DNA of 64,000 nt, taken from positions 1,550,001 to 1,614,000 of the forward strand of contig NZ_CP041146.1 in NCBI RefSeq assembly GCF_006494775.1, given 5' to 3'. Position numbers and translations under genes: made by a program. Positions within the stretch are counted from its first letter, which is position 1. Every line of letters begins with the position of its first letter. Below are positions 9,124 to 17,988 of the stretch, piece by piece. Under the pieces are notes generated by a model. That model saw only the letters and a list, made by a program, of their open reading frames with translations, was not told the origin of the DNA and searched no databases. Source of the DNA: Nocardioides humi (GTDB taxonomy: Bacteria > Actinomycetota > Actinomycetes > Propionibacteriales > Nocardioidaceae).

Positions 9124-10752
9124 TCACCGAGCGACCGGGTCCGGCTCGAGCGCGCGCTCCCAGAGCACGGTGCCCGTGCCGTCGTACAGCCGGACGGTGA
9201 GCAGGCCGGAGGCGGCGATGTCGAGCTGGCCGAAGTACTGGTTGGTGGGCTGCGGCGCCACGTCCAGCCGGCCGACCTCGGACTCCCCCTGCGAGAACAC
9301 CACCTCCGGGCCGAAGGTCCGGTCGAGCTCGTCGTCCTTGAGCCAGAACGGCGAGGAGGCGACCGGGCCGGAGACGAACTCCCAGAACGGGTCGAAGTCG
9401 GTGAACGCCGCCCGCTCGGGACTGTAGTGGTGGGCGGCGGTGTAGTGGACGTCGCCGGTGAGCCAGATGACGTTGCGGACGCCGTGCCGCCTGATCGCCG
9501 ACAGGATCCGCGCGAGCTCCGGCTCGCGGCCCAGCGGCGGGCCGTGGTCCTTGTTGGCGTAGCCGTCGAGATCGGTGACCCGGTTGGTGGGTGTGGAGAG
9601 CGGTAGGTCGGCGCAGATCGCCTTCCACGTCGCCGTGGAGGAGCGCAGCTTGCGCACCAGCCACTCCTCCTGGTCCCTGCCGAGCAGCCCGGCCTGCAGC
9701 CGGTCGGCGACCACGGCCGGGTTCGTGTCCGGGTTGGGGCCGCGCCAGCTGCGCATGTCGAGGCAGAAGAGGTCGAGGTGCTGGCCGCGCGGGACCTTCC
9801 GGTACAGCCGCTTGCCGACGAAGCCGTCGCCGTCGGAGGGGGCGAGCCGCCGGACCGGGACCGGCTGGTACTCCTGCCACGCGCGCCGCCCGCGGATCGC
9901 GAGCACGTCGGCCCGCCGCTCGCCGTACCGCTCGTCGTCGATCACCTCGCCGGGCCACCAGTTGTTGCAGGTCTCGTGGTCGTCCCACATCGCGACGGTC
10001 GGCACAGCGGCGTAGAAGGCGCGGACGTTGTCGTCGCGCAGCGGGTACCGGTGCCGCCCGCGGAGCTGGTCGAGGGTCTCCGAGACGACCATGACGTCCT
10101 CGGTGAGCTCGTTCTGCCAGGTGGTGCCGTCGGGCAGCAGCACCGTCTCGTCCATCGGCTCGTCGGCGTAGATGGTGTCGCCGACGTGGACGAAGAGATC
10201 GGGGCGCCGCTCGAGCATGGCGCGGTACGTCGCCAGGCCGCCGCGCGCGCGATCGATCCCCCAGCCCTGGCCGCACGTGTCGCCCGACCACACGACGGAC
10301 TGGGCCGCGGCGTGGATCGGCGCGGTCGCGAACGTGAGCGACTGTGGCGCGCTGCGCTCGCCGTCCGGGGTCTCGAACCACACCTCGGCGTCGTACGGGC
10401 GACCGGGCGCGAGGTCGGTGAGGTGCACCCGCGCGGTGAGGTCGGCGCGCACGTCGGTCCAGGGCCCGCGGACCAGGCGGCGCTGCCGGCCGTCGCTGTG
10501 CAGGCGGACCATCATCCGGCTGGGCCGCAGGCCGCGGGACCAGATCACCGCCGAGCTGGTGGTGACCTCGCCGCTGCGCACGCCGGAGGTGAGATCGCGG
10601 CGGCGCTCCACGAAGGCGGGTGAGCGGCCGAGGAGGCCGAGCGCGGGGACGGAGGCGCCGGAGAGGCCGGCCACGATCGTCGTACGGCGGCCGACGCGGA
10701 GGTCGCCCAGTCGTTCGGCCAGGCGGGTCTGGTCGTCCCGGAGCAGCGTCAC
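9124..10752 (-). CDS. phoD: PhoD-family alkaline phosphatase/phosphodiesterase
   Basis: A 542-residue PhoD-like metallophosphatase. GDTIYADEP and WDDHETCNNWW supply typical metal-binding Asp/His residues, LTGDVHYTAAH is the C-terminal metal motif, and an N-terminal fibronectin-like PhoD domain (GEVTTSSAVIWSRG) precedes them. Near residue 22 GRRTTIVAGLSG followed by a hydrophobic stretch may be a twin-arginine signal, the usual PhoD export route, though it is weak. Start is GTG 10752. PhoD enzymes release phosphate from phosphodiesters and teichoic acid; no PHO box was identified. Confidence 0.85.
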   Translation of the reverse strand: MTLLRDDQTRLAERLGDLRVGRRTTIVAGLSGASVPALGLLGRSPAFVERRRDLTSGVRSGEVTTSSAVIWSRGLRPSRMMVRLHSDGRQRRLVRGPWTDVRADLTARVHLTDLAPGRPYDAEVWFETPDGERSAPQSLTFATAPIHAAAQSVVWSGDTCGQGWGIDRARGGLATYRAMLERRPDLFVHVGDTIYADEPMDETVLLPDGTTWQNELTEDVMVVSETLDQLRGRHRYPLRDDNVRAFYAAVPTVAMWDDHETCNNWWPGEVIDDERYGERRADVLAIRGRRAWQEYQPVPVRRLAPSDGDGFVGKRLYRKVPRGQHLDLFCLDMRSWRGPNPDTNPAVVADRLQAGLLGRDQEEWLVRKLRSSTATWKAICADLPLSTPTNRVTDLDGYANKDHGPPLGREPELARILSAIRRHGVRNVIWLTGDVHYTAAHHYSPERAAFTDFDPFWEFVSGPVASSPFWLKDDELDRTFGPEVVFSQGESEVGRLDVAPQPTNQYFGQLDIAASGLLTVRLYDGTGTVLWERALEPDPVAR

Positions 10753-10887
10753 GTTGCGTCAGGGAACCGCCCCCGACGACGGTGTCCTGATCGGCACGCT
10801 GCGTGTCGGTGAACACCGGAGGACCACCGTGGGACGGAACACGCCGGCCGGCCATAGCGATTCCGGTCGGTCGCTCGTTGGCGGGGT

Positions 10888-11466
10888 GTGCGTGCTCTAC
10901 GGCCGGGGGGCGAGAGCAGGACGTTCGTGCTGATCGCCATCGCCTCCGTCATCGTCATCGTCGGCAGCTTCCTGTTCCTGCGACCGGGGGCGCCGGAGAG
11001 CGCCATCGACTCCACGCCGCGGGAGCGCCAGTCCCGGACGGTGCCCACCGACGTCCCGTCCCCCGAGCAGCCGGCCACGACCGGCGACCCGTCGGCGAGC
11101 GCCGAGCCCGACCTGTTCGGCGGCCACACCCGCAACCTCGGCGTACCGCCGGGGCTCGAGGGCAGTGGCGACTACACGCAGCTGCCGAAGCACACCCTGA
11201 CGATCAAGATGTCGACCGCCGGGCAGCTGGGCACCATCGCGTGGATCATCCCCACCAGCGTGGAGAGCCACGAGGGCACCGCCGTCGTGCGCGGCGGCAC
11301 CTGGTCGCTGACGACCACGGTCTACGGCAACCCGGACTACGCGGTGGTGTTCGCCCAGCAGGGCCGGGTCGAGGAGCCGGTCACCTGCGTGATCACGGTC
11401 GACGGCAAGGTGACCGAGCGGCGCTCGACGCAGGGGGCCTACAGCGCGATGTGGTGCGAGGGCTGA
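10888..11466 (+). CDS. Membrane-anchored protein, possibly MmpS-like
   Basis: A 192-residue protein starting at GTG 10888 with a single transmembrane helix (residues ~13-32), a Ser/Pro-rich linker and an extracytoplasmic beta domain. The pattern of the C-terminal half (VTCVITVDGKVTERRS then AMWCEG, two cysteines likely disulfide-linked) resembles the ultraviolet-type fold of MmpS transport-accessory proteins. No MmpL partner is nearby. Divergent from phoD and 3 nt from the convergent SDR stop. Function not established. Confidence 0.55.
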   Translation: MRALRPGGESRTFVLIAIASVIVIVGSFLFLRPGAPESAIDSTPRERQSRTVPTDVPSPEQPATTGDPSASAEPDLFGGHTRNLGVPPGLEGSGDYTQLPKHTLTIKMSTAGQLGTIAWIIPTSVESHEGTAVVRGGTWSLTTTVYGNPDYAVVFAQQGRVEEPVTCVITVDGKVTERRSTQGAYSAMWCEG

Positions 11467-11469
11467 GCC

Positions 11470-12246
11470 CTACTTCGGGGGCATCCGGATGCCGCCGTCG
11501 ACCCGGATGACCTCGCCGTTCATGTAGGAGTTGGTGAGGCACTCGACGACCATGCTGGCCAGCTCGTCCGGGACGCCGAGGCGCTTGGGGAAGAGCACGC
11601 TCTCGCCGAGCTTGGCCTTGAACGCCTCCGCGGCCTCGCCCTCGCCGTAGATCGGGGTGTCGATCAGGCCGGGGGCCACGGTGTTGAGCCGGATGCCGGA
11701 GGCCGCGAGGTCGCGGGCGACCGGGAGGGTCATGCCGACGACGCCGCCCTTCGAGGCGGAGTACGACGCCTGGCCGATCTGGCCGTCGAACGCGGCGACG
11801 CTCGCCAGGTTGACGATCGCACCGCGGCAGCCGTCGGCGTCGGGCTCGTTCTGGCTCATCACGGTGGCGGCCTGGCGGACCACGTCGAAGGTGCCGATCA
11901 GGTTGATCGCGATCACCTTGGTGAAGGCCTCCAGCGAGTGCGCCGACTCGAGCTGGCCGTCGCGGCCGATGGTGCGCTGGGCCCAGCCGATGCCGGCGGA
12001 GTTGACGACCGCGCGGAGCGGGGCGATCTCGGCGGCCGCCTTCACCGCGCCCGCGATCTGCTCGGTGCTGGTGACGTCGACCTGGGCGAAGACGCCCCCG
12101 ATCTCGGCGGCGAGGGCCTCGCCCTTGTCTGCCTGGAGGTCGGCGACCACGACGGTCGCGCCCTGGGCGGCGAGCTGGCGGGCCGCGGCGGCGCCGATGC
12201 CCGAGGCCGCGCCGGTGACGATGGCGGAGGATCCGGTGAGTTCCAT
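11470..12246 (-). CDS. SDR-family dehydrogenase (3-hydroxyacyl-CoA dehydrogenase-like)
   Basis: A 258-residue classical short-chain dehydrogenase. TGAASGIG is the nucleotide-binding loop, ADLQ after beta-2 with its acidic residue favours NAD(H), NSAG is the structural motif, and Ser/YSASK form the catalytic site. Overall organisation resembles HSD17B10-type 3-hydroxyacyl-CoA dehydrogenases used in fatty-acid or sterol beta-oxidation. Single gene, with an operator-like palindrome over its promoter. Confidence 0.85.
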   Translation of the reverse strand: MELTGSSAIVTGAASGIGAAAARQLAAQGATVVVADLQADKGEALAAEIGGVFAQVDVTSTEQIAGAVKAAAEIAPLRAVVNSAGIGWAQRTIGRDGQLESAHSLEAFTKVIAINLIGTFDVVRQAATVMSQNEPDADGCRGAIVNLASVAAFDGQIGQASYSASKGGVVGMTLPVARDLAASGIRLNTVAPGLIDTPIYGEGEAAEAFKAKLGESVLFPKRLGVPDELASMVVECLTNSYMNGEVIRVDGGIRMPPK

Positions 12247-12275
12247 GGGGCGAGCATAGGGGCGCCGCTTGACGC

Positions 12276-12292
12276 TGACACCATCGGTGTCA
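12276..12292. promoter_or_regulatory. Operator-like palindrome over the SDR promoter
   Basis: TGACACC-ATC-GGTGTCA is a perfect 7-bp inverted repeat about 30-46 bp upstream of the SDR start. Reading the minus strand, GTGTCA from this palindrome, a 17-nt spacer and TATGCT make a good -35/-10 pair, with the -10 box only 6 nt before ATG (a leaderless transcript). The repeat thus overlaps the -35 box, as in TetR/FadR-type repression. The regulator is not encoded next to it. Confidence 0.45.
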
Positions 12293-12320
12293 CGATCGGG
12301 ACATCACCGTGATCTGACGG

Positions 12321-12998
12321 TCACTGAGGGGACGGCGTCGGCGAGGGCGACGCCGTTGGCTCGTCATCCCAGGTCACGGTGACGTCGACGTAGCCGAGAC
12401 CTCCGAGCAGACCCCGCAGCATCGCTGCGGTGTTCTTTCTGGCCAGGTCGACAAGAGCGCCCGTGTCGGTAGCCGCGGTCGCCATCTGTCGTACTGCCGT
12501 GAGCTGGGCTTCGCGTTCGAGGTCCGACCCGCCGAAGTTGCTCATGAAACCGCTGTCGTGATCGACGACATAGCTCTTCTCCAGGTCGAGGACGGGCTTG
12601 TCGAGCTGTGGAGCAGGCAGTCTGATCGTGGCGGAGAGTCTGTCCTCTGAGACCACGACTCGTTGCTCGTCGAGTTCGCCGAAGTCCACGAATGCAGCTA
12701 CGTCGCCCTTGCCGACGTAGAGCACCCGCTCACCTTTGATCCAGGAAGGCAGCTTGGAGTCGTTCTCGATGTCGACCACAGTCTCGTAGTAGCCGGTCGC
12801 CGCACGGTACTCACTGAGGTCGGTCAGCGACACCAGGACCGACGGCCCCGTCCGATCGACCGTTTCCTCGCTCAGCGGGTTCAGTCCAGAGAGCCAGTCG
12901 GATATCGCACTCTTGAGGCCAGTTGGGGCCACGACGACGAAGACGCCGACGGCCAGCAGAGCCACCAGCGGGCCTGCGGCCAACTTCAGGAACCTCAT
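12321..12998 (-). CDS. DUF4230 membrane-anchored protein
   Basis: A 225-residue protein with an N-terminal transmembrane segment (LVALLAVGVFVVVAP) and an extracytoplasmic DUF4230-type domain (SEYRAATGYYETVVD). It ends in a Ser/Pro/Thr tail. ATG 12998 is chosen because the hydrophobic segment follows at once; a start at 13052 would add 18 residues. Base composition is visibly lower in GC than the neighbours (about 57-65% in lines counted by hand), hinting at a separate origin. Function of the family is unknown. Confidence 0.65.
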   Translation of the reverse strand: MRFLKLAAGPLVALLAVGVFVVVAPTGLKSAISDWLSGLNPLSEETVDRTGPSVLVSLTDLSEYRAATGYYETVVDIENDSKLPSWIKGERVLYVGKGDVAAFVDFGELDEQRVVVSEDRLSATIRLPAPQLDKPVLDLEKSYVVDHDSGFMSNFGGSDLEREAQLTAVRQMATAATDTGALVDLARKNTAAMLRGLLGGLGYVDVTVTWDDEPTASPSPTPSPQ

Positions 12999-13088
12999 GC
13001 CGCGGAAGCTATCGCAACCCTGCAGCAGAAACGGCCGAAACCGGATCTGCACTCGTCGTCGCGGCGCCGATGAACGCCGGCCCCGGCT

Positions 13089-13931
13089 TCAGAGACTGGT
13101 GCGACCCTCGGCCACGACGACCGCCGGCCCGGTCATCAGGATCCGGTCGTCGCCGGTCCAGGTGATCCGCAGCGTGCCGCCGGGCAGGTCGATGCGGTAC
13201 GCCGTGTCGCGCGCGGCGCCGTCGGCGAGGGCGGTCGCGACCATCACCGCGCAGGCGCCGGTGCCGCAGGAGCGGGTCTCGCCGGAGCCGCGCTCGTGGA
13301 CCCGCAGGGCGACGTGGCCGGGCCCGCGTCGTACGACGAACTCGACGTTGACGCCGTGCGGGTAGACCGCCGGGTCGTGCGCGGGCGGGTCGAGCAGGAG
13401 TCCCGCGTCGGCCAGGTCGTCGACGAAGGCCACCGCGTGGGGATTGCCCATGTCGACGTGCAGCGCCGGCCAGGCGCGGTCGCCGACGGACACCTTGGTC
13501 TCCCCCAGGACCGTCGGGCCGCCCATGTCGACGGTGATCTCGCCGTCGACGGCGCCGTCGGCGAAGGTCAGCACCTTGACGCCGGCCCGGGTCGCGACCG
13601 GGACCGGCCGGGCCGGGTCGACGAGGCCGCGCTGGGCGAGGTGGCGGCCGAAGACCCGCACGCCGTTGCCGCACATCTCCGACACCGAGCCGTCGCTGTT
13701 GCGGTAGTCCATGAACCACTCCGCGTCCTGCCCGGCGCCGGGCTCGCCGATCGCCGCGGCCCGGATGATGCGCAGCACGCCGTCGCCGCCGATCCCGGCC
13801 CGGCGGTCGCACAGGGCGCGGACCCGGTCGGGGTCGAGCGCGCCGTGGACGGTGCCGTCGGGGTCGGGCAGGAGCACGAAGTCGTTCTCGGTGCCGTGGC
13901 CCTTGAGGAACGGGTAGCCCTCACTGGACAT
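13089..13931 (-). CDS. dapF: Diaminopimelate epimerase
   Basis: A 280-residue DapF, converting LL- to meso-diaminopimelate for lysine and peptidoglycan synthesis in the cytoplasm. The two catalytic cysteines lie in SEMCGNGVR and RSCGTGACAV, and KGHGTENDFV is the conserved N-terminus. Start ATG 13931 places the family N-terminus correctly and overlaps the upstream PPOX gene by 11 bp. Conserved neighbour of miaA/hflX in actinobacteria, here separated from them by inserted accessory genes. Confidence 0.95.
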   Translation of the reverse strand: MSSEGYPFLKGHGTENDFVLLPDPDGTVHGALDPDRVRALCDRRAGIGGDGVLRIIRAAAIGEPGAGQDAEWFMDYRNSDGSVSEMCGNGVRVFGRHLAQRGLVDPARPVPVATRAGVKVLTFADGAVDGEITVDMGGPTVLGETKVSVGDRAWPALHVDMGNPHAVAFVDDLADAGLLLDPPAHDPAVYPHGVNVEFVVRRGPGHVALRVHERGSGETRSCGTGACAVMVATALADGAARDTAYRIDLPGGTLRITWTGDDRILMTGPAVVVAEGRTSL

Positions 13932-14565
13932 AGAGGCGCTCCTCGTAGCTCGGCCCGTAGTAGGCGTCGAGCTCCTCGATGCTGTCGCCGGGCCGCTCCA
14001 TCCGCTGCGCGAGCACGGCCCGGCGCGGCACCTGGGCCTCCGGGGCCCAGGTCTCCGGGCGCCACAGCCGGGAGCGCAGGAACGCCTTGGCGCAGTGGAA
14101 GAAGATCGTCTCGATCTCGACCACGACCACGACCGCGAGCAGCGGCCGGTGGCCCTTGACGACCATGGCATCGAGGAAGGGCGCGTCGCTGACCAGCCGG
14201 GCCCGGCCGTTGATGCGCAGCGTGTCGCCGCGGCCGGGGATGAGGAAGTTCAGCCCGACCTGCGGGTTGGCGAGGATGTTGCGGTAGCCGTCCGCCCGCC
14301 GGTTGCCCGGCCGCTCGGCGATCGCGATCGTGGTGTCGTCGATGACGTGGACCAGGCGCCCGGCCGGGTCGCCCTTCGGCGAGACGTCGCAGCGCCCCTC
14401 GGCGTCGGCGGTCCCGATCATGCAGAACGGCGAGGACGCCAGCCAGTCCCGGTCGATCCCGGTCAGGGCGGACCGCTCCTTCGCGCGTACGGCGGGCAGC
14501 GGCTCGCCGAGCAGCGCGGTCAGCGCCCGCTCGTCGGTGATCTCGGTCCAGACCTCGGTGGTCAC
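13921..14565 (-). CDS. Pyridoxamine 5'-phosphate oxidase-type FMN protein (MSMEG_1061-like)
   Basis: A 214-residue split-barrel flavoprotein. FCMIGTADAEGRCDVSPKGD and NILANPQVGLNFLIPG are typical of the PPOX-type MSMEG_1061 group, whose members bind FMN or F420 but are not PNP oxidases of vitamin B6 synthesis. It overlaps gamma-glutamyltransferase by 4 bp upstream and dapF by 11 bp downstream, so the three probably share a transcript. Reaction unknown. Confidence 0.8.
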   Translation of the reverse strand: MTTEVWTEITDERALTALLGEPLPAVRAKERSALTGIDRDWLASSPFCMIGTADAEGRCDVSPKGDPAGRLVHVIDDTTIAIAERPGNRRADGYRNILANPQVGLNFLIPGRGDTLRINGRARLVSDAPFLDAMVVKGHRPLLAVVVVVEIETIFFHCAKAFLRSRLWRPETWAPEAQVPRRAVLAQRMERPGDSIEELDAYYGPSYEERLYVQ

Positions 14566-16394
14566 GGCCCAAGCCTAGGCCGCACCACCCCCGCCGCTCC
14601 TCCCCCACGGCGCGTGGGCTCCGCCACTGCGGTCAGCCTGCCGTGGCGGCCGAGCTCGATCGCCGCGACGGCGCCGATCTCCGCGGCGCTCGACCCCGGG
14701 GGCCCGGCGACGGCGAAGGGGTGTCCGTACGGCGCCAGCGCGGCGCCGTACGCGTCGATGAAGGCCTGCTCGGCGGTGACGTCGACGGTGTTGCGCTGCG
14801 AGGCCCGGGGCGCGGCGACGGCGTCCGGGAGGGACAGGCCGAGGTCGAGCCGGTTGACCAGGACCTGCAGGACGGTGGTGATGATCGTCGAGCCGCCGGG
14901 CGAGCCGACCGCGAGGACGGGACGGCCGTGGCGGAGCACGATCGTCGGCGACATCGAGCTGCGCGGGCGCTTGCCGGGCTCGATCCGGTTGGGGTCGGCG
15001 GGGTCGTAGACGGCGGAGAAGTCGGTCAGCTCGTTGTTGAGCAGGAACCCGCGGCCCGGGACGACCATGCCGGACCCGCCGGTCTGCTCGATGGTCAGGG
15101 TGTAGGCGACGACATTCCCCCACCGGTCGGCGGTCGTGAGGTGCGTGGTCGACAGGCCCTCGGTGTCGGCGGCCTCCTCGCCCGGTGCGGCCGGATCCGC
15201 GCAGACGCCGTCGTAGGCCGCCACGTCGCCCGCCGGGACCGGCTTGGCGGCCGCGGCGTCGGGATCGAGGGCGCAGGCGCGCTCCTTGGCGAAGGTGTCG
15301 TCGAGCAGCGCGTCGACGGGGACGTCCTCGAAGGCCGGGTCGCCGACGTACCTCCCCCGGTCGGCGAAGGCGAGCGCGCTCGCCTCGAGGTAGTGGTGGA
15401 GCGTCGGGACCGTCCCCGCGGGGTCGGTCTGCTCGAGGATGTTGAGGGCCTCCCCGACCGTCGTGCCGCCGGAGGAGGACGGGGCCATGCCGTAGACGTC
15501 GTAGCCGCGGTAGCCGGTCGAGGTGGGCGCCTGGACGAGCGCCTCGTACGTCGCGAGGTCCTGCACCGTCATGCTGCCCGGCGGGACCGGCAGGTCGGTC
15601 GCGCCGCTGAGGGGCGGCTGCTGCACGGTGTGGGCCACCTCGGCGCCGAGCCGGCCCCGGTAGAGCCAGCCGATGCCCTTCGCGCCCAGCTTGCGGTAGG
15701 TGCGCGCGAGGTCGGGGTTGCGGAACCGGCTGCCCGCCGCCGGCACGCCGTCGGCCAGGAAGAGGTCGCTGCTGCTGGTGAAGGTCCGGAACCGCTCGGC
15801 GTTCTCGCGGGTCTGCAGCGCGAAGGTGTCGTCGACGACGAAGCCCTTCTCCGCGAGGCGGGCCGCGGGCCGGAGCGCCTGGGCGAGCGAGAGGCTGCCC
15901 CAACGGTCCAGCGCGGTCTGCCAGGTGGCGGCGGTGCCGGGGACGCCCACCGAGACGCCGCTGGTGACGAGCTCGGGCGTGAACGGGTACGGCTCCCCGG
16001 TCGCGGGATCGATGAACGCGTCGGGACGGATCCCGGCCGGCGCGGTCTCGCGACCGTCGATCGTGTGCACCCTCCCCGTCGCCGCGTCGTAGTGGACGAG
16101 GTAGCCGCCGCCACCGATGCCCGCACTGTAGGGCTCGGTGACGCCCAGCGCGGCGGCCGTGGCGACGGCGGCGTCCACCGCGTTGCCGCCGCGGCGCAGG
16201 ACCTCGAGCCCGATCGCCGTGGCGTCGGGATCGACCGAGCTGACGGCGCCGCCGTGCCCGGTGGCGGTGGGCGTCCTGGACGGCGTGGGCGGCGGGTGGT
16301 GCGGTGGCTTGGTGGCGTCCGCGGCGGGTGGACCGACGATGCCGAGGGCGGCGATGACGGTCGAGGTGACCAGGGCGGTGAGGGTACGGCGCAC
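14562..16394 (-). CDS. ggt: Gamma-glutamyltransferase (exported)
   Basis: A 610-residue Ntn-hydrolase with a signal peptide (TLTALVTSTVIAALGIVG, ADA). The autocleavage and catalytic threonine is T416 in GLSTTHLT, splitting the precursor into large and small subunits; GGNAVDAAVA near the N-terminus and PGKRPRSSMSPTI and VGSPGGSTI in the small subunit are signature motifs. The enzyme hydrolyses or transfers the gamma-glutamyl group of glutathione and related peptides outside the membrane. Translationally coupled (4-bp overlap) to the PPOX gene. Confidence 0.93.
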   Translation of the reverse strand: MRRTLTALVTSTVIAALGIVGPPAADATKPPHHPPPTPSRTPTATGHGGAVSSVDPDATAIGLEVLRRGGNAVDAAVATAAALGVTEPYSAGIGGGGYLVHYDAATGRVHTIDGRETAPAGIRPDAFIDPATGEPYPFTPELVTSGVSVGVPGTAATWQTALDRWGSLSLAQALRPAARLAEKGFVVDDTFALQTRENAERFRTFTSSSDLFLADGVPAAGSRFRNPDLARTYRKLGAKGIGWLYRGRLGAEVAHTVQQPPLSGATDLPVPPGSMTVQDLATYEALVQAPTSTGYRGYDVYGMAPSSSGGTTVGEALNILEQTDPAGTVPTLHHYLEASALAFADRGRYVGDPAFEDVPVDALLDDTFAKERACALDPDAAAAKPVPAGDVAAYDGVCADPAAPGEEAADTEGLSTTHLTTADRWGNVVAYTLTIEQTGGSGMVVPGRGFLLNNELTDFSAVYDPADPNRIEPGKRPRSSMSPTIVLRHGRPVLAVGSPGGSTIITTVLQVLVNRLDLGLSLPDAVAAPRASQRNTVDVTAEQAFIDAYGAALAPYGHPFAVAGPPGSSAAEIGAVAAIELGRHGRLTAVAEPTRRGGGAAGVVRPRLGP

Positions 16395-16442
16395 GATGTC
16401 CTCCCGAGACAGTGGACCAGTCCCTCCACCATCCCCCCGCTG

Positions 16443-17000
16443 TCAACCCGTGCGGTCCTCCGTGAGCGGGCCGGCGACGGTGTAGCGGGCGGTGACGAAG
16501 GCGCCGTTGCGGGCGGTCTCCTCCAGCTGCAGGTCGAGCCGCCGCGGGAGCAGCGGGCGTCCGGCGCCGAGGACGACCGGGGCGATCGAGACGATCACCT
16601 CGTCGAGCAGGCCCGCGTCGGCGAACTGGCCCGCGAGGTCGCCCCCACCGACGACCCAGACGTCGCGCTCGCCGGCGGCGGCCGCCGCATCGTCGTACAC
16701 CTCGCGGATGCTGCCGGAGGCGAACCGCAGGTCGGCGCCGTCGAGGGCCGGCAGGTCGCGGGAGCTCAGCACCCAGGAGGGTTGGGAGTAGTACCACGCC
16801 TCGCCGGTGCGCTCGAGGTGCGCGAGCACCCACTCGTAGGTCGTCGAGCCCATCACCAGGGCACCGATCCGCTCGATGAACTCCTCGTAGTTCTGCGCTC
16901 CGCCCTCGTCCTGCGGCTGCCGCAGCAGCCAGTCGAGCGAGTCGGACGGGTCGGCGATGAAGCCGTCGAGGGTGGTGGCGGTGTAATAGACGGCGCTCAC
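16443..17000 (-). CDS. Dihydrofolate reductase-family protein (RibD C-terminal-like)
   Basis: A 185-residue protein of the RibD/DHFR-fold group, starting at GTG 17000 (SAVYYTATTLDGFIAD). VWVVGGGDLAGQF is the nucleotide-binding loop and ALVMGSTTYEWV the typical second motif. These small reductases are widespread in actinobacteria and usually unrelated to folate; substrate unknown. The start overlaps the upstream AraC-DinB gene by 4 bp, so the two are co-translated. Confidence 0.8.
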   Translation of the reverse strand: MSAVYYTATTLDGFIADPSDSLDWLLRQPQDEGGAQNYEEFIERIGALVMGSTTYEWVLAHLERTGEAWYYSQPSWVLSSRDLPALDGADLRFASGSIREVYDDAAAAAGERDVWVVGGGDLAGQFADAGLLDEVIVSIAPVVLGAGRPLLPRRLDLQLEETARNGAFVTARYTVAGPLTEDRTG

Positions 17001-17911
17001 GCGTCCTCCCCCAGCTCGCGGCGCAGCCAGTTGATCGGGTCGCCGTCGTCGGCGTCGACACCGGCGGCGCGCAGCCAGACCCGGGTCAGCTGGCGGCGGT
17101 ACGCCGAGAAGGTCAGCACGTGCGCCACGATGCTGCTCAGCACGAACGACTCCGGCGGCTCGCACAGCGCGTCGACGATCCGGTCGTCCCACGCGCCGCG
17201 CCGGTCGATGTCGCGGACGGCCGCCAGCCACCGGGCCGCGACCGCGTCGTACCTCTCCAGCAGCCCGGCCGGGCTCGGCGAGCGGTCCACGTCGGGGAAG
17301 TCGGTGCCCTCGATCGCCGCCAGCCAGACCTCCTTGGCGAACACGGTCCGCTCGAGCACCGCCGCGATCGACTCCTCCGGTCCCTCCCACGACGCCACCT
17401 CGTGGCCCGGGCCGCGGACCTCGCGCCACGCGGCGTCGGAGAGTCCCTTGGCGTGCTCGATGAGCTCGCGGGTGTCGTCGAGGTCGTGGCGGACCAGCTG
17501 GTCGGTGACAGGGTTCATCGATTGCTCCGAGGTGTGCACCCACAGGCTCGTGGGCGGATGGAAGTGGATCCCGTTGGCCGCAGGCAGCCAGACGCTGACG
17601 GCGCCCGCGCCGGCCTCGCTCGGCGGGTGCCCGTAGGCCCGCGTGAACGCCCGGCTGAATCCCTCCAGGGACTCGTAGCCCGCCTCCCACGCGGCCTCCG
17701 TGACCGGCGTGCCCCGCCGGATCCGCCACGCGGCCCGCTCGAGCATCACCCGCCGCCGCATCGCCACCGGCGCCTCCCCGGCGTCGCGGGACAGCACCCG
17801 GGTGAAGTGGTACGGCGACGCGAACGCCCCGTCCGCCATGTCGGCGAGCGTCCGGTTGTCCTCGTCGAGCACGGCGTCGAGGAGCTCGCGGAGGCGGTCA
17901 CGGCCGGTCAT
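16997..17911 (-). CDS. AraC-type HTH regulator fused to a DinB-like domain
   Basis: A 304-residue two-domain protein. Residues ~1-100 form an AraC/XylS double helix-turn-helix (LADMADGAFASPYHFTRVLSRDAGEAP; AAWEAGYESLEGFSRAFTRAYG). After a linker, residues ~130-300 look like a DinB/YfiT four-helix bundle, a fold that binds metal and often thiol cofactors such as mycothiol. The fusion could sense a small molecule through the bundle. Coupled to the reductase downstream, a likely target. Ligand unknown. Confidence 0.75.
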   Translation of the reverse strand: MTGRDRLRELLDAVLDEDNRTLADMADGAFASPYHFTRVLSRDAGEAPVAMRRRVMLERAAWRIRRGTPVTEAAWEAGYESLEGFSRAFTRAYGHPPSEAGAGAVSVWLPAANGIHFHPPTSLWVHTSEQSMNPVTDQLVRHDLDDTRELIEHAKGLSDAAWREVRGPGHEVASWEGPEESIAAVLERTVFAKEVWLAAIEGTDFPDVDRSPSPAGLLERYDAVAARWLAAVRDIDRRGAWDDRIVDALCEPPESFVLSSIVAHVLTFSAYRRQLTRVWLRAAGVDADDGDPINWLRRELGEDA

Positions 17912-17988
17912 GGGTCCAGTGTGGTCGGCCGCGGGGTGGTGGTGCTTGACCGTTCTTGCTCAGAGGTCCCGCCAGCAGGCGGCACGGC

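Noticed and set aside
14643..17636. A 997-codon open frame on the plus strand
   Set aside because: It lies antisense to ggt, the RibD-like gene and the AraC-DinB gene, has low-complexity composition (Gly, Arg, Val, Asp) and no domain. Long antisense frames are expected at this GC.
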